NCBI GenBank assembly: GCA_028712175.1 | Contig: JAQTQQ010000005.1 | Coordinates: 21,314-54,805, forward strand | Direction of reading: 5' to 3' | Source of the DNA: Candidatus Omnitrophota bacterium | GTDB taxonomy: Bacteria > Omnitrophota > Gorgyraeia > Gygaellales > Profunditerraquicolaceae | DNA: 33,492 nucleotides | In this document: piece by piece, positions 1 to 9,725 of the stretch | How the letters are laid out: every line of letters starts with the position of its first letter | How positions within the stretch are numbered: position 1 is the stretch's first letter | Program-made: the position numbers and the translations under genes | The notes under the pieces: model-generated | The model's input: the letters and a program-made list of their open reading frames with translations, nothing else | What the model was told of the DNA's origin: nothing | Database searches by the model: none

Positions 1-320
1 TTCATTAGGTTGTGGTATCCTTCTTCATCGCGGGCCAAAAGAATTAAATGGTTAGCTACATCTTCTATGCCCGCTGTGCTTTTATCCAGCCTGCTTTGAG
101 GTGCGACATAAACTTCACAGCCGATAATCGGTTTTATTCCCGCCTTTTGCGCTTCCTGATAAAATTCAATCGCCCCAAACATGTTGCCATGGTCGGTAAT
201 AGCAAGTGAATCCATTTTAAAGCTTTTGGCAATTGCCAGTATTTCGGGTATACGGCAGGCGCCGTCAAGAAGGCTGTATTGGGTATGAAGATGCAGATGG
301 ATGAATTCAGAACCGGGCAT
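1..320 (-). CDS. dnaE: DNA polymerase III subunit alpha, N-terminal PHP domain (partial, runs off window)
   Basis: Reverse complement of 1-320 reads MPGSEFIHLHLHTQYSLLDGACRIPEILAIAKSFKMDSLAITDHGNMFGAIEFYQEAQKAGIKPIIGCEVYV..., matching the DnaE PHP start (HLHTxYSLLDG, ALTDHGNMFG, PIIGCEVYV). Confidence 0.95.
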   Translation of the reverse strand, partial: MPGSEFIHLHLHTQYSLLDGACRIPEILAIAKSFKMDSLAITDHGNMFGAIEFYQEAQKAGIKPIIGCEVYVAPQSRLDKSTAGIEDVANHLILLARDEEGYHNLM

Positions 321-337
321 GGCAGAGTTAAACTTGC

Positions 338-413
338 TTAGCTCTTGGCTCTTCGTTCATAGGTTAGGTTGTCTACGAGCCAAAAGCTACGAGCTAAGAG
401 CTACGAGCTAAAA
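338..413. repeat. Heptad-type palindromic repeat, family A (copy 1)
   Basis: agctcttggctc (340-351) pairs with gagccaaaagct (377-388), then two 14-nt units gctacgagctaaga/gctacgagctaaaa (386-413). The unit is shared with 8799-8864 and 24191-24209. Confidence 0.8.
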
Positions 414-430
414 GGTATGATCAATTTCTA

Positions 431-1972
431 TTATTCCCACTCTATTGTTGCAGGAGGTTTAGAGCTTATATCGTAAACAACGCGGTTAATTCCTCTAACC
501 TCATTAATGATACGATTGGATATTTTTTCTAAAACTTCGTAAGGGAGTTTTACCCAGTCGGCGGTCATTCCGTCAAAACTGGATACACAGCGCAGGGCTG
601 CGACATTTTCATATGTCCGTTCATCCCCCATGATCCCCACGCTTTTTATAGGAAGCAATATTGCAAAAGACTGCCAGATTTGTTCGTATAAACCTGCTTT
701 TGAAATTTCTTCAATAACGCGCTTATCAGCCTCACGCAATAGGTCAAGGCGTTCTTTGTTCACTTCACCGATTATCCTGACTGCAAGGCCCGGGCCGGGA
801 AACGGCTGGCGTTGTACGATATTTTCAGGAAGGCTCATTTGCCTGCCGATTTGGCGCGCTTCATCTTTAAATATCTCCCTCAAAGGCTCAATTAGTTTAA
901 GTTTCATTTGCGCCGGAAGCCCTCCGACATTGTGGTGGCTTTTGATTTTTCTGCTCGGGCCTCCTGTTGGGGAAACGGATTCAATTACATCCGGATATAA
1001 TGTCCCCTGGCCTAAGAATTTTGCGCCTTTTGTCTTTTTTGCCTCTTCTTCAAATACCTTGATAAATTCATCGCCGATTATTTTTCTTTTCTCTTCCGGA
1101 TCAATTACGCCTTTTAAGCGCTCAAGAAACCTTTTGCTCCTGTCAACATAGCTCAAGTTAAGATGGTACATATCTTTAAATACGCTTTTAACCTGCTCGG
1201 CTTCTCCCTTTCTTAGCAGGCCGTTATCAATAAAAATACAGCGCAAGTTTTTTCCGATTGCTTTGTGGATTAATAATGCGGCAACGGAAGAATCCACTCC
1301 TCCGCTTAAACCCAAGACTACCTTATCGCGGCCGACAGTTTTCTTAATGCCTTCTATCGATTCTTTGATAAAAGACTGCATGGTCCATCTGCCCGAAGCG
1401 CCGCAGGCTTTAAATAAGAAGTTGCTCAAAATCTGGCTGCCTTTTTCAGTGTGGGTTACTTCCGGGTGGAACTGGACGGCAAATATTTTTTTCTTTGAAT
1501 TAGCGATCGCGGCAATCGGCGTGTTAGAGGTGTGGGCAATGGTATGAAAACCCGGGGGCATTTTAGTTACATAATCACCATGGCTCGCCCAACAAGTGAA
1601 ATTACCGGGCAGATGGTTAAAAAGGTCGCGGTTATCATCAACAAATAATTCCACTTTCCCGTATTCGCGCTCGCGGGTATGTTTGACCTTTCCTCCGAGG
1701 AGCTCGCAAATCACCTGCATTCCATAGCATACGCCGAGTATGGGTATTCCTAATTTAAATATGTTTTTATCCGGATAAGGCGATTTCTTGTCAACCACGG
1801 AAGCCGGGCCGCCGGAAAGAATTAAACCTTTTGGGTTTAGGGCAGTGATTTCTTTTACCGGAGTGTTATAAGGGATAATTATCGAAAAAACCTTGTTTTC
1901 TCTTACTCTTCGCGCGATTAACTGCGTATACTGTGAACCAAAATCCAATATTAATATTGTTTGCCTTGTCAT
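431..1972 (-). CDS. guaA: GMP synthase (glutamine-hydrolysing)
   Basis: 513 aa; GATase motif GVCYGMQ, PP-loop [14 protein letters not shown]-terminus KPPATIEWE. Confidence 0.98.
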   Translation of the reverse strand: MTRQTILILDFGSQYTQLIARRVRENKVFSIIIPYNTPVKEITALNPKGLILSGGPASVVDKKSPYPDKNIFKLGIPILGVCYGMQVICELLGGKVKHTREREYGKVELFVDDNRDLFNHLPGNFTCWASHGDYVTKMPPGFHTIAHTSNTPIAAIANSKKKIFAVQFHPEVTHTEKGSQILSNFLFKACGASGRWTMQSFIKESIEGIKKTVGRDKVVLGLSGGVDSSVAALLIHKAIGKNLRCIFIDNGLLRKGEAEQVKSVFKDMYHLNLSYVDRSKRFLERLKGVIDPEEKRKIIGDEFIKVFEEEAKKTKGAKFLGQGTLYPDVIESVSPTGGPSRKIKSHHNVGGLPAQMKLKLIEPLREIFKDEARQIGRQMSLPENIVQRQPFPGPGLAVRIIGEVNKERLDLLREADKRVIEEISKAGLYEQIWQSFAILLPIKSVGIMGDERTYENVAALRCVSSFDGMTADWVKLPYEVLEKISNRIINEVRGINRVVYDISSKPPATIEWE

Positions 1973-3129
1973 TTTCCCATCCCCACCCTCTGGCCGACCT
2001 GGAATATTTTTCCTTCGGTTTGAATTGAAGGCGCGATAATAATTTCTACGTCATGCATGTCTTTTAGGTCCGAGGCGCCCAGTGAACCCATAGAGGTCCT
2101 TAATGCGCCTAAAAGGTTCTGCGAGCCGTCATCTACTTTTGCCGGGCCAAGCAGGATCTCCTTTAAAGAACCGGTAGTCCCTACCTGAATACGTGTCCCG
2201 CGCGGCAGGTTAACATGCGATGTAGCCATTCCCCAATGAAACCCTCTTCCCGGGGCTTCTTTTGCGCGGGCAAAACTTGAGCCGATCATTACCGCGTCAG
2301 CTCCGCAGGCAAAGGCCTTGCAGATATCTCCACCTCGGTTCATACCGCCGTCGGTAATAATGGAAACATATTTTCCGGTGCGTTTAAAATAAAAATCGCG
2401 CGCGCTGGCAGCATCAACCGTGGATGTAACTTGCGGCACGCCGATTCCCAATACCCCGCGCGTTGTGCAGGCGGCCCCGGGGCCGACACCAATCAAGAGG
2501 CCGCTGGCGCCCGTTGCCATAAGCTCTAAAGTTGTTTCATAGGTTACGCAATTTCCGAGAATAACCGGGATTTTTAAGGATTTACAAAATTTTTCCAGAT
2601 TAAGAGTTTTGTACTGCGTAGAAAGATGCCTGATGGTAGTAACTGTGGATTGCAGGACAAAAATATCGCATCCTGCGCTAACCGCTAATTTTGAAAACTT
2701 TTCGGCATTGGCCGGGATACAGCTGACCACTGCCATAGCTTTTGCTTTCTTGATTTGCGCGACTCTTTTCGTGATTAATTTTTCTTTAATGGGAGTGGTA
2801 TAAACTTCCTGGATTAACTCTGTTGCTTTTTGCGGGCTGGCTTTTGCGATCTCTTCCAACACTTCATCGGGGTTTTCGTAGCGGGTTTGGATTCCGTCAA
2901 GGTTTAAAACCGCAATCCCTCCTAAACGGGACATTTCAATGGCAAACTTGACATCTACCACGCCGTCCATGGCCGCGGCAAGTATAGGTATTTTAAAATT
3001 TTTCCCGTTAAATTTAAAGCTGGTATCGACCTCGTTGGGATTTACGGTTTGCGATCCGGGAACTAAGGCAATCTCATCAAACCCATAACATCTTCTTGCC
3101 CTCCTGTTTATACCTATCCACTCTGCCAT
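1969..3129 (-). CDS. guaB: GuaB3-type IMP dehydrogenase family protein lacking CBS domains
   Basis: 386 aa; [20 protein letters not shown] and [25 protein letters not shown] motifs, no CBS insert; 4-bp ATGA overlap with guaA. Confidence 0.9.
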   Translation of the reverse strand: MAEWIGINRRARRCYGFDEIALVPGSQTVNPNEVDTSFKFNGKNFKIPILAAAMDGVVDVKFAIEMSRLGGIAVLNLDGIQTRYENPDEVLEEIAKASPQKATELIQEVYTTPIKEKLITKRVAQIKKAKAMAVVSCIPANAEKFSKLAVSAGCDIFVLQSTVTTIRHLSTQYKTLNLEKFCKSLKIPVILGNCVTYETTLELMATGASGLLIGVGPGAACTTRGVLGIGVPQVTSTVDAASARDFYFKRTGKYVSIITDGGMNRGGDICKAFACGADAVMIGSSFARAKEAPGRGFHWGMATSHVNLPRGTRIQVGTTGSLKEILLGPAKVDDGSQNLLGALRTSMGSLGASDLKDMHDVEIIIAPSIQTEGKIFQVGQRVGMGK

Positions 3130-3223
3130 TTTAAATTCTCCTTATATTATAATATAACCTGTTATTTTGTAATAAGTTATGAATATTCGCCTCGCCTTGG
3201 AGAAAATACTGAAAGGATTACAA

Positions 3224-3252
3224 ATTTTATACTATCCAGCGCGGTTTGTCAA
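3224..3252 (-). promoter_or_regulatory. Candidate sigma70-type promoter for guaBA
   Basis: Minus strand TTGACA (3252-3247), 17-nt spacer, TAAAAT (3229-3224), about 95 bp upstream of guaB. Confidence 0.55.
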
Positions 3253-3272
3253 TACATATTTTAAGCCGTAAA

Positions 3273-3319
3273 AAATAGGGGACGCTTCCCTTCTTGTATC
3301 TGGGAAACGCCCCCTATTT
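3273..3319. repeat. REP-like palindrome (possible groEL terminator)
   Basis: aaataggggacgcttccc (3273-3290) and gggaaacgccccctattt (3302-3319) form a near-perfect 18-bp stem with an 11-nt loop, 27 bp downstream of groEL. Confidence 0.8.
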
Positions 3320-3345
3320 GTTTTAACTGTGCTATTATTTAAGGC

Positions 3346-4992
3346 TTAATACATTCCTCCGCCCATGCCACCCATTCCTCCGCCCATGCCACCCGGCATC
3401 GGAGGCATCTTTTCCTCTTTTTCCGGTTTATCAGCAATCAAGGCTTCAGTAGTAAGCAATAATGCGGCTATGCTGGATGCATTCTGCAGAGCTGAACGGG
3501 TAACTTTAGTCGGATCAATTACGCCGGCTTCAATCATATCAACATAAGCATCCTGGCTGACATCATAACCTATGTTAGTTTTTTCTTGTTTAATCCTTTG
3601 AACGACCACTGAGCCTTCAAGGCCAGCGTTTTGCGCAATCTGCCTTAAAGGTTCTTCAATAGCGCGCCTTACGATATTTGCGCCGATCTTTTCATCGCCT
3701 TCCAGTTTTAACTTATCCAAAGCACCAATCGTGCGGATAAGCGCGATTCCGCCCCCGGGGACGATACCTTCTTGTGTCGCGGCGCGGGTAGCGTGCAAGG
3801 CATCCTCAACGCGCGCCTTTTTCTCCTTCATTTCAGTTTCAGTGGCAGCACCGACATTAATTACCGCAACACCGCCGGATAGTTTCGCCAGGCGCTCCTG
3901 CAATTTCTCTTTATCATAATCTGAATCTGTATCTTCAATCTGTTTTTTGATTTGGGAAATTCTTGCGTTAATCGCCGCGTTTTTGCCGGCGCCCTCAACG
4001 ATTGTAGAATTCTCTTTATCAATTTTTACTTTCTTAGCGCGTCCAAGATCTTCGATATCAACATTTTCAAGCTTGATACCTAAGTCTTCAGTCAATGCTT
4101 TCCCGCCGGTTAAAATAGCGATATCCTCAAGCATTGCTTTACGCCTGTCACCGTAACCGGGGGCTTTTACCGCGCATGCGACAAAAGTTCCGCGAATCTT
4201 ATTGACTACTAAGGTTGCCAGGGCTTCGCCGTCAACTTCTTCGGCAATAATCAAAAGCGGTTTGCCTGCTCGGGCAATCTTTTCTAACAACGGAAGAATA
4301 TCTTTAATTGAAGATATTTTTTTCTCATAAATAAGGATATAGGCATCCTCTAAAAGAACTTCCATTCTTTCTGCGTCGGTCACAAAATAAGGGGATAAAT
4401 AACCCTGGTCAAACTGCATGCCTTCAACAACATCCAGGGTGGTCGCGGTAGATTTTGCCTCCTCTACCGTAATTACCCCGTCTTTGCCCACTTTATCCAT
4501 TGCCTCGGCAATCAGTTCGCCGATATTGGTGTCTGAATTGGCTGCGATAGAAGCAACTTGGGCAATTTCCTTTTTGTCTTTAATCGGGGTAGAAAGCTTC
4601 CCCAATTCTTCGACTATTTTTGCCACAGCTTTTTCAATCCCGCGTTTTAACTCCATAGGGTTTGAGCCTGCGGTAACATTTTTTAATCCTTCGCGGTATA
4701 TTGACTCGGCTAAAACGGTTGCGGTAGTGGTCCCGTCGCCGGCAATATCAGAAGTTTTTTCCGCTACTTCCTTGACCATCTGGGCGCCCATGTTTTCAAA
4801 GGCATCCTCTAGATCAATCTCTTTTGCTACGGTTACGCCGTCTTTGGTAATTGTAGGCGAACCGAATTTTTTATCAATTACTACGTTACGGCCCTTGGGG
4901 CCTAAAGTTACCTTTACCGCAGCGGCAAGCTGTTCAACGCCTGCTAGAATCTTGCGCCGGGCATTATCACTGTACAATAATTGCTTTGCCAT
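3346..4992 (-). CDS. groEL: Chaperonin GroEL
   Basis: 548 aa; [30 protein letters not shown]-terminal GGM-rich tail [20 protein letters not shown]. Confidence 0.99.
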   Translation of the reverse strand: MAKQLLYSDNARRKILAGVEQLAAAVKVTLGPKGRNVVIDKKFGSPTITKDGVTVAKEIDLEDAFENMGAQMVKEVAEKTSDIAGDGTTTATVLAESIYREGLKNVTAGSNPMELKRGIEKAVAKIVEELGKLSTPIKDKKEIAQVASIAANSDTNIGELIAEAMDKVGKDGVITVEEAKSTATTLDVVEGMQFDQGYLSPYFVTDAERMEVLLEDAYILIYEKKISSIKDILPLLEKIARAGKPLLIIAEEVDGEALATLVVNKIRGTFVACAVKAPGYGDRRKAMLEDIAILTGGKALTEDLGIKLENVDIEDLGRAKKVKIDKENSTIVEGAGKNAAINARISQIKKQIEDTDSDYDKEKLQERLAKLSGGVAVINVGAATETEMKEKKARVEDALHATRAATQEGIVPGGGIALIRTIGALDKLKLEGDEKIGANIVRRAIEEPLRQIAQNAGLEGSVVVQRIKQEKTNIGYDVSQDAYVDMIEAGVIDPTKVTRSALQNASSIAALLLTTEALIADKPEKEEKMPPMPGGMGGGMGGMGGGMY

Positions 4993-5005
4993 AAATCCTC
5001 CTTGA

Positions 5006-5296
5006 TTATTTGATAATTGCTAAAATGTCTTCTTCGCGCAGAATAAGCAACTCTTCGCCTTCTTTGGTTGTAATCTCGTTTCCGGAATATTTTCCGTATA
5101 ATACTTTATCTCCTACTTTTACCTCGGGAGCTTGAACGCTGCCGTTCTCAAGGACCTTGCCTTTTCCTACTGCCACAACTTTGGCTTCTTGCGGTTTTTC
5201 TTTGGCAGTATCAGGCAGGACAATGCCTCCTTTTGTTTTGTTCTCGGCCTCTAAAGGCTTAACTACGATGCGATCACCTAATGGTTTAATCTCCAT
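5006..5296 (-). CDS. groES: Co-chaperonin GroES
   Basis: 96 aa; [31 protein letters not shown]; strong upstream Shine-Dalgarno (aaggaggtgacagg). Confidence 0.99.
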   Translation of the reverse strand: MEIKPLGDRIVVKPLEAENKTKGGIVLPDTAKEKPQEAKVVAVGKGKVLENGSVQAPEVKVGDKVLYGKYSGNEITTKEGEELLILREEDILAIIK

Positions 5297-5334
5297 CCTG
5301 TCACCTCCTTAAAATTGCGGTTTATTAATTTGAT

Positions 5335-5361
5335 TTAGCACTCTTTTCTCTAGAGTGCTAA
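5335..5361 (-). promoter_or_regulatory. CIRCE operator (HrcA binding site)
   Basis: TTAGCACTC-N9-GAGTGCTAA, perfect match to the CIRCE consensus, upstream of groES. Confidence 0.97.
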
Positions 5362-5388
5362 TTATAAGTAAAAAAAAATTGTTGTCAA
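5361..5388 (-). promoter_or_regulatory. groESL sigma70-type promoter
   Basis: Minus strand TTGACA (5388-5383), 16-nt spacer, TATAAT (5366-5361), abutting CIRCE. Confidence 0.85.
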
Positions 5389-5397
5389 GAGTTTTTT

Positions 5398-6027
5398 TTA
5401 AAATAGATGTTTCGGCTTCTTGATTTCCAATGGGGCGTCGTTTACGAAACCGACAACTTTATCATCGCTGCTTGAGAGCACGAACTTATCGTCTCTATAC
5501 TCAAAATGTAAATTATAATGCGTTGTAACCGTATAAAAATACGGATTGGTGTCGCTGACATCGGGAGAATGGTATTTCTCCACATAAAGCTCTTCACTTA
5601 TGACCACATCTGCTTTATAAGGAGTAGTCAGGGAATCGCTGCGGACCACATCGCTTTTAAGGGTGCTATACTTATACCCTCTTAAATAATATTCATAATG
5701 CCTGGGCGCGATTTTAAATGTCGCCGCTAATTTTTCCCAGCTTTGTTTAAGGCGGGTGCCTATTTTAGAATGTTTATCGGACTTAGCGGAATCGATCCAG
5801 TCTGCGGTTATTTGGTTTAAAGAACGGTGGAGTTTTTCTGCCAGCGCATCCTGTTCCTGCTGTTTTTTCATTTCAAAACTTCTTAATACCTGTTCAAAAA
5901 TAGCGGCTGCGTCAGCGCTATCCTTAACTTTACCTGTCTCCTGGGCAAAGCAAAAGGTGCTTATAAGAAAGATTAGTGAAATAAAAACAATTTTAAACGC
6001 GCTTGTTAATTTCATCGGCATAAACAA
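5398..6027 (-). CDS. Hypothetical exported protein
   Basis: About 205-209 aa; N-terminal signal peptide (MKLTSAFKIVFISLIFLISTFCFAQ). Start probably at the internal Met (about 6015). Overlaps the 3' end of coaX. Confidence 0.75.
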   Translation of the reverse strand: MFMPMKLTSAFKIVFISLIFLISTFCFAQETGKVKDSADAAAIFEQVLRSFEMKKQQEQDALAEKLHRSLNQITADWIDSAKSDKHSKIGTRLKQSWEKLAATFKIAPRHYEYYLRGYKYSTLKSDVVRSDSLTTPYKADVVISEELYVEKYHSPDVSDTNPYFYTVTTHYNLHFEYRDDKFVLSSSDDKVVGFVNDAPLEIKKPKHLF

Positions 6028-6754
6028 GGCTTAATCCTTTTAAGGTCAAATCCTTATCTACTATTAATTTTATTCCGGAATATTTCTTTATAAGGGCAAT
6101 ATTGCCACCTGTGCCCAGAACCAGCGTATATTTTCCTGTGTGTTTCTTGATCCTCTGTACCAACTCTTTACATAAAGCTGCCGAGCCAAAGATAACACCG
6201 CTTAAGATGCTGTTTTTTGTATCCCGGGCAATAAGTTTTTTAGGGGCACCTATCCTGATAGCCGGCAGAAGCGCTGTTTTTTCTGCCAAAGAATTAAGAG
6301 AAATACTCATGCCGGGAGCAATCAACCCTCCCAGGTATACTTTATTTTTTGAAACCACATCAAAGGTAATGGCAGTGCCTGAATCTATTACGACCAGAGG
6401 CAAAGGATAAATGCGGCTTGCGGCATAAGCATTTATCAGGCGGTCAAGCCCCAATTGGCCCGGTTTATAAAGGCTTTTAATGGGCACCGGCGCATCCTTA
6501 CCTAATATATATGGGCGCTTGCCGGTTATAAGCTTTAAATCATGCGCCAATGTTTTAGTTAAGCCCGGGACAACACTGCAGATTACGGTATCAAAAATAT
6601 TAATCAGGCCGGATTTTAATATCCCAGCGAGCTTTTTCTTTGAGTAGGTTTTTACCGGTATGCTAAACCGCTTTAAGATTTTATTATCCGGCCCGGCTGT
6701 TGAAAAAAAAGCCGCGGATATGTTGGTATTTCCAATATTAATTGCCAGTAGCAC
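5993..6754 (-). CDS. coaX: Type III pantothenate kinase
   Basis: 253 aa; MLLAINIGNTNISAAFF, GADxxxDR-like GLDRLINAYAA, IDSGTAITFDVV, GGLIAPGM. Confidence 0.95.
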   Translation of the reverse strand: MLLAINIGNTNISAAFFSTAGPDNKILKRFSIPVKTYSKKKLAGILKSGLINIFDTVICSVVPGLTKTLAHDLKLITGKRPYILGKDAPVPIKSLYKPGQLGLDRLINAYAASRIYPLPLVVIDSGTAITFDVVSKNKVYLGGLIAPGMSISLNSLAEKTALLPAIRIGAPKKLIARDTKNSILSGVIFGSAALCKELVQRIKKHTGKYTLVLGTGGNIALIKKYSGIKLIVDKDLTLKGLSLVYADEINKRV

Positions 6755-8714
6755 TGCGCAGCTCCTTTATTTTATCCCTTAATTCTGCCGCTTTTTCAAA
6801 TTGCAAATTCCGCGCGGCCATCTCCATTTCATATTCTAACTCACTTATATATTTATGCAACTGATATTGCTCTTTCGGCTCTCCGGTTAGGTCACGCACA
6901 AAATCATCCGCCTGCTGAAGGTCTTGAATGCCTTCCTTAATTGACCTTTGTATGGAGCGCGGGGTGATTTTATTTGTTCTGTTATATTCAAGCTGGATTG
7001 TCCTTCGGCGTTTGCTTTCATCGATCGCTTTTTTCATGGAACGGGTCATTCTGTCGGCATACATGATTACCGTTGCGTCAATATTGCGCGCCGCACGCCC
7101 TCCGACCTGAATAAGGCTTGTGGCAGAACGCAAAAAACCTTCTTTATCCGCATCCAGAATGGCAACAAGGGAGACTTCAGGCAAATCAAGCCCTTCGCGC
7201 AGAAGGTTGATTCCTACCAAACAGTCAAATTTCTTCTGGCGCAGCTCCTTTAATATTACGGAACGCTGGATAGTCTGGATTTCAGAATGTAGGTATTTTA
7301 CCCTTATTCCGTTTTCCCTTAGATAATTTGACAGGTCTTCAGAGCTCCTTTTGGTAAGGGTGGTTACGAGGACCCGCTGGTCTTTTTTAGAACGCTCTTT
7401 AATTTCTTTGATCAAATCGGCAATCTGGCCTTCGGAGGGTTTAACAATAATTTCAGGGTCGGCCAACCCTGTGGGCCGGATAATCTGCTCTGCTACATTG
7501 CCGCTGCTTAATTTAAGTTCGTATTCATCGGGAGTGGCAGAAACAAAAATAAATTGCTTGGTTAATTTATTAAATTCGTCAAATTTTAGCGGGCGATTGT
7601 CCAGGCATGACGGAAGCCTGAAGCCGTAGTTTACGAGGGTTTCTTTACGCGCCCTGTCTCCGGCATACATCCCCCTTATTTGAGGGATAGTTGCATGCGA
7701 TTCATCTATTACCGTTAGAAAATCGTTATTTTTAAAATAATCAATCATCGAATACGGCCGGCTGCCTTTTGGCCTGCCGCTTAAATGGCGGGAATAATTT
7801 TCTATTCCGTGGCAATAGCCGATCTCTTTAAGCATCTCTAAATCATAGTTTGTGCGTGATTCTAAACGCTGCGCTTCAAGAAGCTTATTCCTTTCTTTCA
7901 GGTTCCCTAATTGTTCTTTAAGTTCCTGCCTTATGGATTCTACCGCCTGATCAATCCTGTCTTTTGATACAATAAAATGCTTAGCCGGATAAACCGCTAT
8001 CCTCTCAACCCGGTTTAGTATTTTAGCCGAAACCGGATCAATCACCGAAATCTTCGACAGTTTGTCATTATTAAATTCAATACGCAATGCCTGCTGGCTG
8101 TATGAAGGGAATACCTCAAGAACATCCCCGCGTACCCGTATTTTTGAGCGCTTAAACTCATAATCATTGCGTTCATACTGAATCTGGATAAGCTTGGCAA
8201 TTAATTCGTCGCGCGGCAGCTCCTGGCCTTTATTTAAAACTAAAAGCTGGCCCTCGTAATCCTGCGGAGAGCCTAAATTATAAATACAGGAAACAGAAGC
8301 TACGACAATTACATCTTTCCGGCTCATAAGCGAGGTGGTTGCGGAAAGCCGCAGGCGGTCAAGGCGCTCATTTATGGAAGAATCTTTTTCTATGTAGGTA
8401 TCTGTAGAAGGGATATAGGCCTCCGGCTGATAATAATCGTAATAGCTTACGAAATATTCAACCGCATTAAGCGGAAAAAATTCCTTGAATTCAGAATAGA
8501 GCTGGGCGGCTAAGGTTTTATTGTGCGAGATTACAAGAACAGGTTTGTTTATCTTTGCAACTACATTGGCAAGGGTAAAAGTTTTACCGCTTCCGGTTGC
8601 GCCTAAAAGTGTATTGTAGCGCTGGCCAGAAACAATGGCTTGAGAAAGGTTTTTAATGGCTTTAGGCTGGTCCCCGCAAGGCCGTAACTTTGAGACAAGT
8701 TTAAACCTATCCAT
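6738..8714 (-). CDS. uvrB: Excinuclease ABC subunit B
   Basis: 658 aa; LLGATGSGKTFTLANV, YYDYYQPEAYIPSTDTYIEKDSSIN, GINLLREGLDLPEVSLVAILDADKEGFLRS, C-terminal UVR motif. Confidence 0.99.
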   Translation of the reverse strand: MDRFKLVSKLRPCGDQPKAIKNLSQAIVSGQRYNTLLGATGSGKTFTLANVVAKINKPVLVISHNKTLAAQLYSEFKEFFPLNAVEYFVSYYDYYQPEAYIPSTDTYIEKDSSINERLDRLRLSATTSLMSRKDVIVVASVSCIYNLGSPQDYEGQLLVLNKGQELPRDELIAKLIQIQYERNDYEFKRSKIRVRGDVLEVFPSYSQQALRIEFNNDKLSKISVIDPVSAKILNRVERIAVYPAKHFIVSKDRIDQAVESIRQELKEQLGNLKERNKLLEAQRLESRTNYDLEMLKEIGYCHGIENYSRHLSGRPKGSRPYSMIDYFKNNDFLTVIDESHATIPQIRGMYAGDRARKETLVNYGFRLPSCLDNRPLKFDEFNKLTKQFIFVSATPDEYELKLSSGNVAEQIIRPTGLADPEIIVKPSEGQIADLIKEIKERSKKDQRVLVTTLTKRSSEDLSNYLRENGIRVKYLHSEIQTIQRSVILKELRQKKFDCLVGINLLREGLDLPEVSLVAILDADKEGFLRSATSLIQVGGRAARNIDATVIMYADRMTRSMKKAIDESKRRRTIQLEYNRTNKITPRSIQRSIKEGIQDLQQADDFVRDLTGEPKEQYQLHKYISELEYEMEMAARNLQFEKAAELRDKIKELRSATGN

Positions 8715-8756
8715 AATGATAACTAAAGCTTTTCAAACAAAAATTATTAAACATCT

Positions 8757-8864
8757 AGCTTTTAACTTATAGCTCTTAGGTATAAATGTGTGTTTTCCTA
8801 AGAGCTATAAGCTAAGAGCTATAAGCTAAGAGCTATAAGCTAAGAGCTACGAGCTAAGAGCTAA
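8757..8864. repeat. Heptad-type palindromic repeat, family A (copy 2), followed by 14-nt tandem units
   Basis: Arms agcttttaacttatagctcttagg (8757-8780) and cctaagagctataagctaagagct (8797-8820), 22/24 complementary with a 16-nt loop; then about 4.5 tandem copies of taagagctataagc (from 8799). Confidence 0.9.
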
Positions 8865-9725
8865 TTAGTCAACCTCTAAACTGATATCTACGGATTTTAC
8901 TGAATCGGTTAATTCGCCTACTGAAATTAAATCCACTCCGGTTTCGGCATATTTCCTTATGTTGGCTAAATTTATCCCTCCGCTTGCCTCCAATTTAACC
9001 GGAGACTTTCCCCGGATCTTTACCGCCTTCTTAATATCCTTGATTTTCATATTGTCAAGCATGATAACGTCGGGTTTAAAACGCAGGGCATGCCTGAATT
9101 CATCCATATTCTGCGCTTCAATCTCAATTTTACAGCCTTTTGGCACGCTGGGAAGGTTAAAATATCCGCCGAGAATTTTTAAATGGTTATCTTTTATTAA
9201 AAGCATCTCATCAAGCCGGATCCTGTGGTTATACCCGCCGCCTATTTTGACCGCATATTTCTGTAACTGCCTTAATCCGGGGAAAGTTTTTCGTGTATCT
9301 GTAATTTTTGTTTTAAACGGCTCAATGTTTTTAACAAATGTGCGCACCTTTGTAGCAGTTGCCGACATTAAGGATAATAAATTTAAGGCTACCCTTTCTG
9401 CCTTAAGAATGCTTCTTGCATTACCGGCAACTATGGCAATAGCCTGTTTATTTTTAACATCTTTGCCGTCTTGTGCCTTTTTATAGAAGTTTATCGAAGG
9501 ATCTACGGATTTAAATACGCATTTAGCAACATCAATTCCGCAAAGGATGAAATTTTCTTTGGCAACAATTTCGACTTTAATTTTTTTATGCTTTGGTATT
9601 GTCAACTGCGTAGTGATATCCCCTCTTCCGATATCTTCGGCTAAAGCCCGATTGATCAGGCTTCTAAGGGCGCAGGAGTTAATGCGGGGTTTGCCCCCGG
9701 ATAAAAAATACTTAGCGTAAGCCAT
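8865..9725 (-). CDS. nadC: Nicotinate-nucleotide pyrophosphorylase (carboxylating)
   Basis: 286 aa; LAEDIGRGDITT, ADTRKT-like TDTRKTFPGLRQLQKYAVKIGGGYNHR, LEASGGI. Confidence 0.97.
   Translation of the reverse strand: MAYAKYFLSGGKPRINSCALRSLINRALAEDIGRGDITTQLTIPKHKKIKVEIVAKENFILCGIDVAKCVFKSVDPSINFYKKAQDGKDVKNKQAIAIVAGNARSILKAERVALNLLSLMSATATKVRTFVKNIEPFKTKITDTRKTFPGLRQLQKYAVKIGGGYNHRIRLDEMLLIKDNHLKILGGYFNLPSVPKGCKIEIEAQNMDEFRHALRFKPDVIMLDNMKIKDIKKAVKIRGKSPVKLEASGGINLANIRKYAETGVDLISVGELTDSVKSVDISLEVD

Noticed and set aside
630-1151. 173-aa plus-strand ORF opposite guaA
   Set aside because: Fully overlaps a confidently identified gene on the other strand; no domain signature.
3349-3420. Short repetitive sequence (cctccgcccatgccacccat) near the groEL end
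   Set aside because: Encodes the normal GGM-rich C-terminal tail of GroEL, not an independent repeat.
4418-5005. 195-aa plus-strand ORF opposite groEL
   Set aside because: Antisense shadow of a highly conserved gene; low-complexity composition and no recognisable motif.
8797-8864. Possible CRISPR array (tandem units in an intergenic gap)
   Set aside because: Units are 14 nt with no unique spacers and no cas genes nearby; it is a tandem heptad repeat.
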